A DNA stretch of 6,390 nt from JAQVUB01 sp033809415 (GTDB lineage: Bacteria > Verrucomicrobiota > Lentisphaeria > Oligosphaerales > Oligosphaeraceae): assembly GCA_033809415.1 (NCBI GenBank), contig JAPXLT010000267.1, forward strand, positions 1 through 6,390, in the 5' to 3' direction. The notes beneath the pieces are model-generated. The model was given only the letters and a program-made list of their open reading frames with translations, was not told the DNA's origin and made no database searches. This document shows, piece by piece, positions 1-6,262 of this stretch. Each line of letters opens with the position of its first letter. The stretch's first letter is position 1. Made by a program: the position numbers and the translations under genes.

Positions 1-142
1 GCATGGTGAAGCGCCTACGGCGCAAAGCGTTATGCCGTAAGGTGACTGATCGACCAATCTGCATCCTGCCACTTGCACATGGGAGCGTTCGAGCGTGGGA
101 GGGCAAACATCAATCACAACCGGGACGGTTGCGCTACTTTTT

Positions 143-220
143 AAACCGCATGCAATTCCATCCATCAAAGTAACGCTTCTACAAATTTTCCGAGTTTTCC
201 GTGCTTTTCGTGGACAAAAA
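143..220 (+). repeat. Dispersed intergenic repeat, copy 1 (partial)
   Basis: Bases 152-220 align with 3631-3700 over 70 columns, about 59 identical by hand count with one single-base gap. The shared order is a GCAAT...ATCC.TCAAAG module, then TACAAATTTTCCG, then three 9-bp units (TTTTCCGAG, TTTTCCGTG, CTTTTCGTG) ending in a final G and an A-rich tail. The flank from about 143 (AAACCGCATGCAAT) also resembles copy 3. The left array of 9-bp units seen in copy 3 is not recognisable here, so this copy looks truncated or decayed. It lies downstream of the minus-strand gene. It contains no ORF of its own, and its function is unknown. Confidence 0.75.
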
Positions 221-336
221 AAATCTGATTGCCGATCAATGGAAAAAGTCAACTGCTTTTTTTAGGATTACGCAGCCACAATCCATAGGACGGATGCAAT
301 GCGTCAGGAACCTGGATAGGCGAGGAATTCTTTTTG

Positions 337-360
337 AACAACGAAATGCCCATTCGTGTT
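337..360. terminator. Weak stem-loop downstream of the minus-strand gene
   Basis: AACAACGAA at 337-345 pairs with TTCGTGTT at 353-360 with one bulged A, leaving a 7-base loop. On the plus strand it is followed by a short T run (TTTTT at 359-363). On the minus strand, the direction needed for the gene ending at 434, no T tract follows. It is therefore only a possible transcript end and may not be functional. Confidence 0.2.
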
Positions 361-433
361 TTTAGTTGTAAAACTATCACCAGGGTTTACTGATGTCTTA
401 TGGTCATTTTCAGCGGGCATCTCGTATTCCGTT

Positions 434-3412
434 TCACTTCAGGTTCTTGCCATCCCAGGTATGAAGGAAGTTTCCGCCTTTGTACCAGATGGTTTCGTAT
501 CCGGCTTCCAGTGCTTCCTTTGTAGCGAAGACGCGCCAGATATCCTGGTCGCTGGCCGTTGAAGGCAGAATCGACCAGGCGTCATTCTGCCAGATCAGGG
601 CGCCGTCGTTCTCCTTGATGGGGGGAAGCGGCTTGCCGTACTTGGTTGCCAGAGTCTTCATCTGCTCCGCCGTCATCAGCCCGGGCAGGGGAATGTAGAC
701 GCGTTTCCACTTGATTGGCTGCTGCAGAAGATCACGAAGCGTTATGTAATCGACGCCGTAACCAGTGCGCATCAGGCGGTCGCGGCTGTATCCAGCGAAG
801 CGCCCGACTATTTCCTGGGGCAAACGCCAGGCTTTTGTGAACTCGATAAAATTGACCGCCATCGCGATCTGGTCATCGCCGCCGATTTCGTTGGCCTGCA
901 ATTCCATGACCATCGCATTGTCTTCGCGAACCGTGCGCCAGATGGCAGGGTGATCGTACCAATCGACTGTGCTATGCAATCCCAGGTAGCGCACCAATGC
1001 GCCGTGAGCCGCGCACAAATAGCGGATTCTGCGGTTGTCCAGAAGCGAAGTATTCATCGAATGGAGCGTTATCCCTGAGCCATCCGCATAGGCGGGGGAG
1101 AGGAAGTTGCGGATGTCATTCTCTCCGATCGGGAGAATGTTGTGAAGGCGTGCGCTTTCCACGGGATACATAAATCCGTGGGAGCGGCGAATGGGGCGCA
1201 GGCCATAGGAGAGCGGGCAGGACTGCATATCGAAGGTGCCTTTTTCGTAGACGTCTTCCAGCCCAAGGTGTCCGGCCAGCAGCAGCCGCATATTGGAACC
1301 GGCATATTCCATTCCGTAGCCGAAGTAGAAAGCGAAGGTAAACTTGTCCCCAAAATGCTCCTTGAACTTGTTCGAGAAGAAAATCATGTTTTCGGCCTGA
1401 CGTTCCGCCACGAAGCGAAAGAAAGTGTCGCGGGCGTGAGCCGTCTCCGCACGTCCATCCACCTCCCAGGGATAGTCAAGGGCGGGATCATCCAGGCTGA
1501 CTTTCGGGGAGATGTTGCGTTTCTGCTGGTATTCCTCGAAGGCCTTGAGCGCAACGGGAGAGATATCGCGCTCGCCCACATCCTCACCCCAAAGCTGGAA
1601 TTCACCGCCACGGAATCCCATTATCAGGGCACCTGCCAATGCTTTTCCTGCGGGGCGCTTTGCCAGCCATTCCATCGAGTTGATCACCGTCTGAATCGCA
1701 TCCTCGCGCCAGATATCCGAGCAGAAGGACTGCTGACCGGAACGCCCCTGCTTCGAGCGATAGACATCATCTGGATGCGCGGCCACCCACCAGCCCGGTA
1801 CATCGATGCGGAATTTGACGTTCACGGTCGCCAGTGGATCCAACTCGAGGATATCCAGCATCGATTTCTCGACGGCTGCCATGTCGTAGCGCATTTCCTT
1901 CGACCAGGTGCCGGTCAGCGCTGCCAGTTCATAGAAGTGTCCGCCAGTGTGCGACCAGGCAATATGACGTGCCCGAAGAGGATTTTCAGCCGCATAGACG
2001 TAGAGTGATTGCTTCATATCGTCATTTTCAAAATAGTTTTTCAGAGAGGGCTTGGGCATCCGCACGCCGCAACCGGTTGGCAGCTCGGTCGGTTCGATTG
2101 TCACCTCGCCAGCATGGATGACATATAGATAATCTTTTCCCGTAATCTCGACGCGATAGGTGCCGGGATTAGCGAACTTCGAAGTCATGTGCTCCATCCA
2201 GAGCGTCTTCTCCCCTCCACCGACCACGCAGCGCGAAAAGGGGTCCATTCCGCTCAGGAAAATTTCCTCACCTGTTTTCGTGTCGAAATACTTGATCTGG
2301 AGACCTGGGAACTCCACCAGGGGAGTTGTCTCGAGTTCACGAGGCAACGGGAACTTGAAAACCAGTACTCCCCCCGCTTCTACCTGACGAATTGCCTCGA
2401 TGGGTTCGACCTTCAGCGCCGTCGGGGGATTGATCCGGATAAATGGCAGCACTCCCCAATGGGATTTATAGGCGGAATCAGGACCGAATGATTTGAGGAT
2501 TGCTGGTGAGCCGTCCGTATGTGTCACCGTCCAGCTTTTGTCGGTTGCTACAACGGTTGCATTTCCTTTGCCATCCATGATTACTGCCTGAAAGATCACG
2601 CCTGCCGGTCCGTCAACGTTACGCGCATGGATTACGATCTTGTTGACGCCTTTCTTCAGGTAGGGCATCAGGTCGTAGGCTTCTACTGATTTCCAGTCGA
2701 CATCTGCGCCGACGCTTTTGTCATTGACTACCAGTTCATAGCCGTTGTCAGCCGTGATTTCACACAAGGCGGCCACGGGCGCCGCGTCCAAGGTGAATTC
2801 TTTCGTGAAATCCATTGCAGGAATGCCGGGATCGTTCTCGAACCAAAGCACCTCGGCAACCCATCTCTGCGCTGCTGGAATCGCGCCAAAGCCCTCTTTT
2901 TCCTTTTTAGGAGGTGCTTTCACTTTCCCTTTGAGGACATTTGGATTCCAGAACATCACATCGCCCTTGGTGCTGGACATTCCCAGATCAAAACGCAATC
3001 GGGTCGAATCAGCCGGAACCTTGAAGGTGACATAAAGGTCCTCTGTCTCGAAAACACCACCCTCCGTAGTATGGAACATCAACAGGGTCGGCTTGCCTTC
3101 TGCATTGAAGCTATGGCATTGCAGAAGAATTCCCTTGTCGGTCTTGCCCTGCGCCGTCACTTTCAGGGTGTAGTCACCCGCTGGAAGCGTCGTCATGGTA
3201 CGGTAGGAACTATAACCCTCGTTGGACTCCTGGATGACGTGGAGCACCTTCTTTCCCTCCACTTCGTCAATCGAGAACTTGGCTGCGGCCTGCGCATTTC
3301 GGGCAGGTTCCCATTTCTCTGCTCCCACCACAGGAAGCAACTGCTCTTCTGCGTGTAACATAGACATAATACCACATGCCAACAAGATAAAAAAACACAA
3401 ATGATGTTTCAT
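434..3412 (-). CDS. Exported multidomain glycoside hydrolase-like protein (GH-A/GH42-like)
   Basis: A complete 992-residue protein, probably acting on glycans outside the cytoplasm; substrate unknown. ATG at 3412 is preferred over the in-frame GTG at 3448 (1004 residues) because AGGGG sits six bases upstream and the signal peptide then begins at MKHHLCFFILLACG. Cleavage after LHA (residue 21) is likely, but LLAC at 10-13 also fits a lipobox. Domains: a CBM4/9-like sandwich at about 25-160; a KAPPKKEKE linker; a galactose-binding-like domain resembling alpha-rhamnosidase N-termini at about 185-300 (ADNGYELVVND); a beta-sandwich at about 333-440; a TIM-barrel-like region at about 480-825; and a Rossmann-like GH42 trimerisation-type part at about 845-930. 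Barrel motifs include VPGWWVAAHPDD, FYFGYG, GHLGLEDV, YPVESARLHN and GENDIRNFLS. Candidate catalytic residues are Glu604 in GGEFQLWG and Glu764 in GEND, inferred by family analogy. No partner gene is visible; it is divergent from bamA. Confidence 0.75.
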   Translation of the reverse strand: MKHHLCFFILLACGIMSMLHAEEQLLPVVGAEKWEPARNAQAAAKFSIDEVEGKKVLHVIQESNEGYSSYRTMTTLPAGDYTLKVTAQGKTDKGILLQCHSFNAEGKPTLLMFHTTEGGVFETEDLYVTFKVPADSTRLRFDLGMSSTKGDVMFWNPNVLKGKVKAPPKKEKEGFGAIPAAQRWVAEVLWFENDPGIPAMDFTKEFTLDAAPVAALCEITADNGYELVVNDKSVGADVDWKSVEAYDLMPYLKKGVNKIVIHARNVDGPAGVIFQAVIMDGKGNATVVATDKSWTVTHTDGSPAILKSFGPDSAYKSHWGVLPFIRINPPTALKVEPIEAIRQVEAGGVLVFKFPLPRELETTPLVEFPGLQIKYFDTKTGEEIFLSGMDPFSRCVVGGGEKTLWMEHMTSKFANPGTYRVEITGKDYLYVIHAGEVTIEPTELPTGCGVRMPKPSLKNYFENDDMKQSLYVYAAENPLRARHIAWSHTGGHFYELAALTGTWSKEMRYDMAAVEKSMLDILELDPLATVNVKFRIDVPGWWVAAHPDDVYRSKQGRSGQQSFCSDIWREDAIQTVINSMEWLAKRPAGKALAGALIMGFRGGEFQLWGEDVGERDISPVALKAFEEYQQKRNISPKVSLDDPALDYPWEVDGRAETAHARDTFFRFVAERQAENMIFFSNKFKEHFGDKFTFAFYFGYGMEYAGSNMRLLLAGHLGLEDVYEKGTFDMQSCPLSYGLRPIRRSHGFMYPVESARLHNILPIGENDIRNFLSPAYADGSGITLHSMNTSLLDNRRIRYLCAAHGALVRYLGLHSTVDWYDHPAIWRTVREDNAMVMELQANEIGGDDQIAMAVNFIEFTKAWRLPQEIVGRFAGYSRDRLMRTGYGVDYITLRDLLQQPIKWKRVYIPLPGLMTAEQMKTLATKYGKPLPPIKENDGALIWQNDAWSILPSTASDQDIWRVFATKEALEAGYETIWYKGGNFLHTWDGKNLK

Positions 3413-3418
3413 ACTTCG

Positions 3419-3423
3419 CCCCT
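3419..3423 (-). promoter_or_regulatory. Ribosome binding site deciding the start at 3412
   Basis: On the minus strand AGGGG lies six bases before ATG at 3412. The upstream alternative GTG at 3448 has no comparable purine run at a suitable distance and would put twelve extra residues, including charged ones, ahead of the signal peptide. Confidence 0.6.
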
Positions 3424-3437
3424 GTGTAATGATTCGC

Positions 3438-3467
3438 TTGACAAGCACAACGGCTCTGCCTTATGAT
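3438..3467 (+). promoter_or_regulatory. Sigma70-like promoter directed toward bamA
   Basis: TTGACA at 3438-3443 is a perfect -35 box. It is followed after 18 bases by TATGAT at 3462-3467, five of six matches to the -10 consensus. Transcription would start near 3474, giving bamA a leader of roughly 365 bases that contains the whole of repeat copy 2. The -35 box also lies within the small palindrome GCTTG-a-CAAGC (3436-3446) and overlaps the likely 5' leader of the divergent gene. This is a sequence match only, and promoter consensus in this phylum is not well established. Confidence 0.45.
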
Positions 3468-3507
3468 ATGCCTTAATTTATGACTTTGTTTAGTTAAAAA
3501 CAAGCAC

Positions 3508-3523
3508 AATAAAGACGTTTATT
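3508..3523. promoter_or_regulatory. AT-rich palindrome upstream of the hydrolase-like gene
   Basis: AATAAA and TTTATT form a perfect 6-base inverted repeat around GACG. It lies about 95 bases upstream of the minus-strand start and next to one copy of the direct repeat ACAAGCACAA (3500-3509). It could be an operator for the divergent promoters, but short AT-rich palindromes arise easily by chance. Confidence 0.2.
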
Positions 3524-3574
3524 ATCACAAAAACGACTTTTCAGACAGTGCGCAAAACGCTCTCGTATAAGTTT

Positions 3575-3700
3575 GATGCTAAAATGCCAAGCTATCGGAG
3601 AAAACAGCAGGGCAGAACGCAAACTCGCTTGCAATACTATCCGTCAAAGCAACAATTCCTACAAATTTTCCGCGTTTTCCGTGCCTTCCGTGGACAAAAA
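3575..3700 (+). repeat. Dispersed intergenic repeat, copy 2 (near full length)
   Basis: Read left to right, this copy has a degenerate array (GATGCTAAA, ATGCCAAG at 3575-3591); a GCCAAGCTATCGG/AGAAAACAG block (3586-3607); a variable spacer; a core at 3627-3655 that matches inverted copy 3 at 27 of 29 bases; TACAAATTTTCC; and three 9-bp units (TTTTCCGCG, TTTTCCGTG, CCTTCCGTG) followed by G and ACAAAAA. It also aligns with copy 1 over 152-220. Both ends carry 9-bp periodicity, like decayed outward-facing terminal arrays. It sits between the divergent genes and would be transcribed in the bamA leader if the promoter at 3438 is used. Confidence 0.75.
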
Positions 3701-3827
3701 CTGTGTGGTCATGCGGAGAAATGCGTAATTCTTGTGGTTTTAGGATTGCAGTTTTCTTGTTTTTGGTATACGTTATTAGTTTTACAGCATTTTTTTCATA
3801 ACAGTTCTTTTATTTCGGTTTGCCAAC

Positions 3828-3833
3828 AGGGAG
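3828..3833 (+). promoter_or_regulatory. Ribosome binding site of bamA
   Basis: AGGGAG lies immediately before ATG at 3834 but six bases before the in-frame ATG at 3840. Normal Shine-Dalgarno spacing therefore favours 3840, making the protein begin MLNASLFRK. Confidence 0.6.
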
Positions 3834-3839
3834 ATGAGA

Positions 3840-6212
3840 ATGCTCAACGCCTCGCTATTTAGGAAAGTTCGCATCGTTTTTGTGGTGTCGCTGGCCTGTT
3901 TATTCTGCCGTTTGAATGCGGCGCCAGTCGGGCAGATTACAGTCGAGGTTACTCGGGGCAAGGTATTGCTTGAAGCGCTCGAACAGCTGGTTTTTTCCAC
4001 GATCCAGACACGGAAGGGGGCAGAATTTTCGCCGGCGACTCTGACTGCGGATATTGCTGCTCTGTACAAGACTGGCAGCTTCAGCGATGTTCAGACTAGT
4101 TCGACCACGGCGGCGGATGGCTCGATCAAGTTGCTGTTTGTGGTTACTCCAAAAAAGACGGTGACGGAGCTTGCCGTCGAGGGCAACACCGCTTACAAAA
4201 GCAAGTCTCTGTTGCGTCTGTTGAAGCATCCGATCAATGTCCCACTTGATGATGCGAAGCTGGCGGCTGACCGCATGGCATTGATGGAGAAATATCGCGG
4301 TGGCGGATATTACGGGACAACGGTTACTACACGTTTGACCGATCACGAGGATGAAATCACTGCAACGCTGACTTATGTCATTCAGGAAACCAGCAGGGCA
4401 AAACTGAAAAAAGTCCTGTTTGAAGGAAACACCGTTTTCACTGATTCGGAATTGCGTGAGAACTTGCTGACGAAGCGCGCCTGGTGGCGTTACATCTTCC
4501 GCTTCGGCAATTATTTCAACGATCAGTTTTTGCAGTATGACAAGGACAAACTGCGGGAATTGTATGCCACAAAAGGCTATCTTGATTTTTCGGTCGAGGA
4601 TGTCGTCTTGCAGTATGATGATAACCGCAAGTGGGTCTGCCCGGTCTTCAAGTTGTATGAAGGCAAACCGTATACAATCGGAAAGGTCACGCTGAACGGC
4701 AACAAACATTTTACATCCGAAGAACTCCTGGCAAAAACTACCAGTCGCAGCGGCGAGGTGTACAGTTCAACCGTCGCCAACCAGGACTTGATCGCCATGC
4801 GCAGAGAATATGAGGTGTTAGGCTATGGCGACCTGAAATTCGTCCCGGTGCAGAACCTGAACCGGGATACCCAGATTGTCGATATCGAGTACCGTGTGGA
4901 AGAGGGAATCCCCTCGAGGATCAAGGATATTTTGATTGTTGGCAATGACATCACCCAGGATCGCGTCATCCGCCGGGAACTGGCCATACAGCCCGGAGAC
5001 CTCTGTGACGCCGGCAAAATCAATCTGTCCAAGCAGCGCCTGAACAACCTGGAATATTTCGAAAGCGTCGAGATTTTTCCGGTGGCAACGCCGGTGCCGG
5101 ATTTGAAGGACCTGCGCATTGACTTGAAAGAGAAGCGGACTGGCTCGGTTTCACTGGGGGCAGGTTTTTCCAGTGAAGACTCGGTGCTTGGCTTTCTGGA
5201 ATTTACGGAAACGAACTTTGATGTGCGGCGCATGTTCAACTGGCCTCCCAAGGGTGCCGGGCAGCGTTTCCGCACCTATGTCAGCATCGGTTCGGATGTG
5301 CAGAATGTCAGCATCTCTCTGGTCGAACCTGCTTTGCTTGACCGCAACCTGGAATTGAGCACGGATTTGTTTTTGAGCACCCGCTATGAGGATGAGTACG
5401 ATGAACGGCACATGGGCGGCAGTGTCATGCTAAGCTGGCCGATCGCCTTCTCGTTGCCCGGCACGAAGCATGTTGAATACTGGCGTATGGGTGTTGGCTT
5501 GCGAGCGGAGCAGATACGCATTTCCGATGTCGATGACGATCCGTACGACGACTCTATGGAATACAGCGATGATGCGATCATCTACAACATTGATGAAGAC
5601 GAAGGCAGCCACTGGGCCAATCGCCTGATTCTGCGGATGAGCCGTGACACCCGCGACCGCTTCCGCTTCCCGACAAAAGGTTCCCGCGTCCTGCTTGAAG
5701 GCGAGCTGATCACTGCCGCCCTGGGATCATACAGCAACTATGCGCGTTTCCATGCCGGAGGCGACAAATATCTGCCAGTGGTGAAAGATTTCACCCTGAA
5801 GATCGGTTTGGATGCCTGGGCGGCCACTCACATCAGCGGGGATGACATCCGGATTTTTGACCGTTATTTTGGTGGCGGCTACGGTACTATCCGCGGCTTT
5901 AAGCGTCGCGATGTCAGCCCAGTCAATTACAATGAGAATCCGATTGGCGGTCTGACCATGGTGATGGGCACGGTGGAACTGCTCAAGCCGATCAAGGATT
6001 TCATGTATCTGAGCGTCTTTTCGGATATCGGCAATACCTGGTGGGACAGCTTCGAGTTTGATCCTAGTGAATTGAACATGAGTGTCGGCGTCGGCATCCA
6101 ATTCATTGCGCTGCCCATCCGCCTGGACTACGGATATCCGGTCATGACCCACGGAGACCATCTCGACGGCAAGAGCGGACGCTTCCATTTCAATATCGGA
6201 TACACGTTCTAG
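3840..6212 (+). CDS. bamA: Outer membrane protein assembly factor BamA (Omp85 family)
   Basis: This is the central outer-membrane subunit of the BAM machinery, which folds and inserts beta-barrel proteins. The 790-residue protein is close to typical BamA length and appears complete. A signal peptide (RKVRIVFVVSLACLF core) probably ends near residues 27-28. Five POTRA domains follow at about 33-105, 106-184, 187-274, 277-355 and 358-433; POTRAs 2-5 carry the usual glycine turn (VEGNTAY, FEGNTVF, LNGNKHF, IVGNDIT). The barrel spans about 434-790. It contains SRDTRDRFRFPTKGSR (about 601-616), GGGYG followed by TIRGF (the Omp85 RGF lid-loop motif at 685-687), and a C-terminal beta-signal HFNIGYTF ending in Phe, close to the FNIGKTW end of E. 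coli BamA. POTRA1 lacks the usual glycine turn. A very acidic loop lies at about 563-588. The usual neighbours (skp/ompH, lpxD, rseP) are not within the window; the 178 bases downstream contain no gene start. Confidence 0.95.
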   Translation: MLNASLFRKVRIVFVVSLACLFCRLNAAPVGQITVEVTRGKVLLEALEQLVFSTIQTRKGAEFSPATLTADIAALYKTGSFSDVQTSSTTAADGSIKLLFVVTPKKTVTELAVEGNTAYKSKSLLRLLKHPINVPLDDAKLAADRMALMEKYRGGGYYGTTVTTRLTDHEDEITATLTYVIQETSRAKLKKVLFEGNTVFTDSELRENLLTKRAWWRYIFRFGNYFNDQFLQYDKDKLRELYATKGYLDFSVEDVVLQYDDNRKWVCPVFKLYEGKPYTIGKVTLNGNKHFTSEELLAKTTSRSGEVYSSTVANQDLIAMRREYEVLGYGDLKFVPVQNLNRDTQIVDIEYRVEEGIPSRIKDILIVGNDITQDRVIRRELAIQPGDLCDAGKINLSKQRLNNLEYFESVEIFPVATPVPDLKDLRIDLKEKRTGSVSLGAGFSSEDSVLGFLEFTETNFDVRRMFNWPPKGAGQRFRTYVSIGSDVQNVSISLVEPALLDRNLELSTDLFLSTRYEDEYDERHMGGSVMLSWPIAFSLPGTKHVEYWRMGVGLRAEQIRISDVDDDPYDDSMEYSDDAIIYNIDEDEGSHWANRLILRMSRDTRDRFRFPTKGSRVLLEGELITAALGSYSNYARFHAGGDKYLPVVKDFTLKIGLDAWAATHISGDDIRIFDRYFGGGYGTIRGFKRRDVSPVNYNENPIGGLTMVMGTVELLKPIKDFMYLSVFSDIGNTWWDSFEFDPSELNMSVGVGIQFIALPIRLDYGYPVMTHGDHLDGKSGRFHFNIGYTF

Positions 6213-6217
6213 AAGGA

Positions 6218-6241
6218 GGGGGCAGGGTGCAGGGGGCAGGG
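6218..6241 (+). repeat. G-rich direct repeat, possible G-quadruplex
   Basis: GGGGGCAGGG occurs perfectly twice (6218-6227 and 6232-6241), separated by TGCA and starting five bases after the bamA stop codon. The four G runs (5, 3, 5, 3) with CA, TGCA and CA loops satisfy the usual G3+ N1-7 quadruplex pattern on the coding strand. In the bamA transcript it could act as a 3'-end structure. It may instead be a simple dispersed low-complexity repeat. No standard hairpin-plus-T-tract terminator is seen nearby. Confidence 0.55.
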
Positions 6242-6262
6242 CAATACTCGCTACTTAAGATT

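Larger units (their letters stand above)
1..433. other. Intergenic region without a supported gene
   Basis: No convincing gene is seen here. Bases 1-150 contain a short hairpin (GCGCC-tac-GGCGC at 11-23), an overlapping longer inverted repeat (CCTACGGC at 14-21 against GCCGTAAGG) and a short direct repeat of GAGCGT at 83-88 and 91-96. The frame from ATG at 3 stays open to a TAA at 174-176 (57 residues, starting MVKRLRRKALCRK). It has no visible ribosome binding site in the window and ends inside the repeat copy, so it is not called. Bases 143-220 are a dispersed repeat, listed separately. Bases 221-433 lie downstream of the minus-strand gene. They hold an A5G/CT5 stem near 243-262 and a stem-loop at 337-360, neither a clear terminator. 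Confidence 0.6.
3413..3839. other. Divergent intergenic region between the hydrolase-like gene and bamA
   Basis: About 427 bases separate the two start codons. Visible here are a sigma70-like promoter facing bamA (3438-3467), a small AT-rich palindrome (3508-3523), the 10-base direct repeat ACAAGCACAA at 3441-3450 and 3500-3509, and repeat copy 2 (3575-3700). A second, weaker plus-strand promoter-like pair is TTGCAG at 3746 and TACGTT at 3769. An open frame at 3548-3862 runs through the repeat and into bamA. It has no family resemblance or ribosome binding site and is not called. No convincing minus-strand promoter was found; TTGTTT (17 bases) TAAATT is the nearest match. Confidence 0.6.

Noticed and set aside
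3..176. Possible 57-residue protein or tail of an upstream gene
   Set aside because: It is open to the window edge, but has basic, low-information composition and a stop codon supplied by the repeat; a hairpin-rich repeat explains it better.
242..263. A5G/CT5 stem as terminator of the hydrolase-like gene
   Set aside because: The stem is almost entirely A-T pairs and lies about 170 bases beyond the stop codon, so it is unlikely to be a stable intrinsic terminator.
1142..2008. Long plus-strand open frame of 288 codons
   Set aside because: It lies fully antisense to the hydrolase-like gene, whose translation shows recognisable family motifs across the same region. The antisense product shows no recognisable domain and has no ribosome binding site.
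152..3700. CRISPR-like or composite transposon reading of the repeat copies
   Set aside because: The 9-bp units are too short and lack unique spacers for a CRISPR array, and no transposase or cas gene lies between the copies.
3548..3862. Plus-strand frame of 104 codons in the intergenic region
   Set aside because: It passes through repeat copy 2, overlaps the bamA start, lacks a ribosome binding site and has no recognisable domain.
3900..4709. Minus-strand open frame of 269 codons
   Set aside because: It is antisense to the POTRA-coding part of bamA and its product has no recognisable motif.
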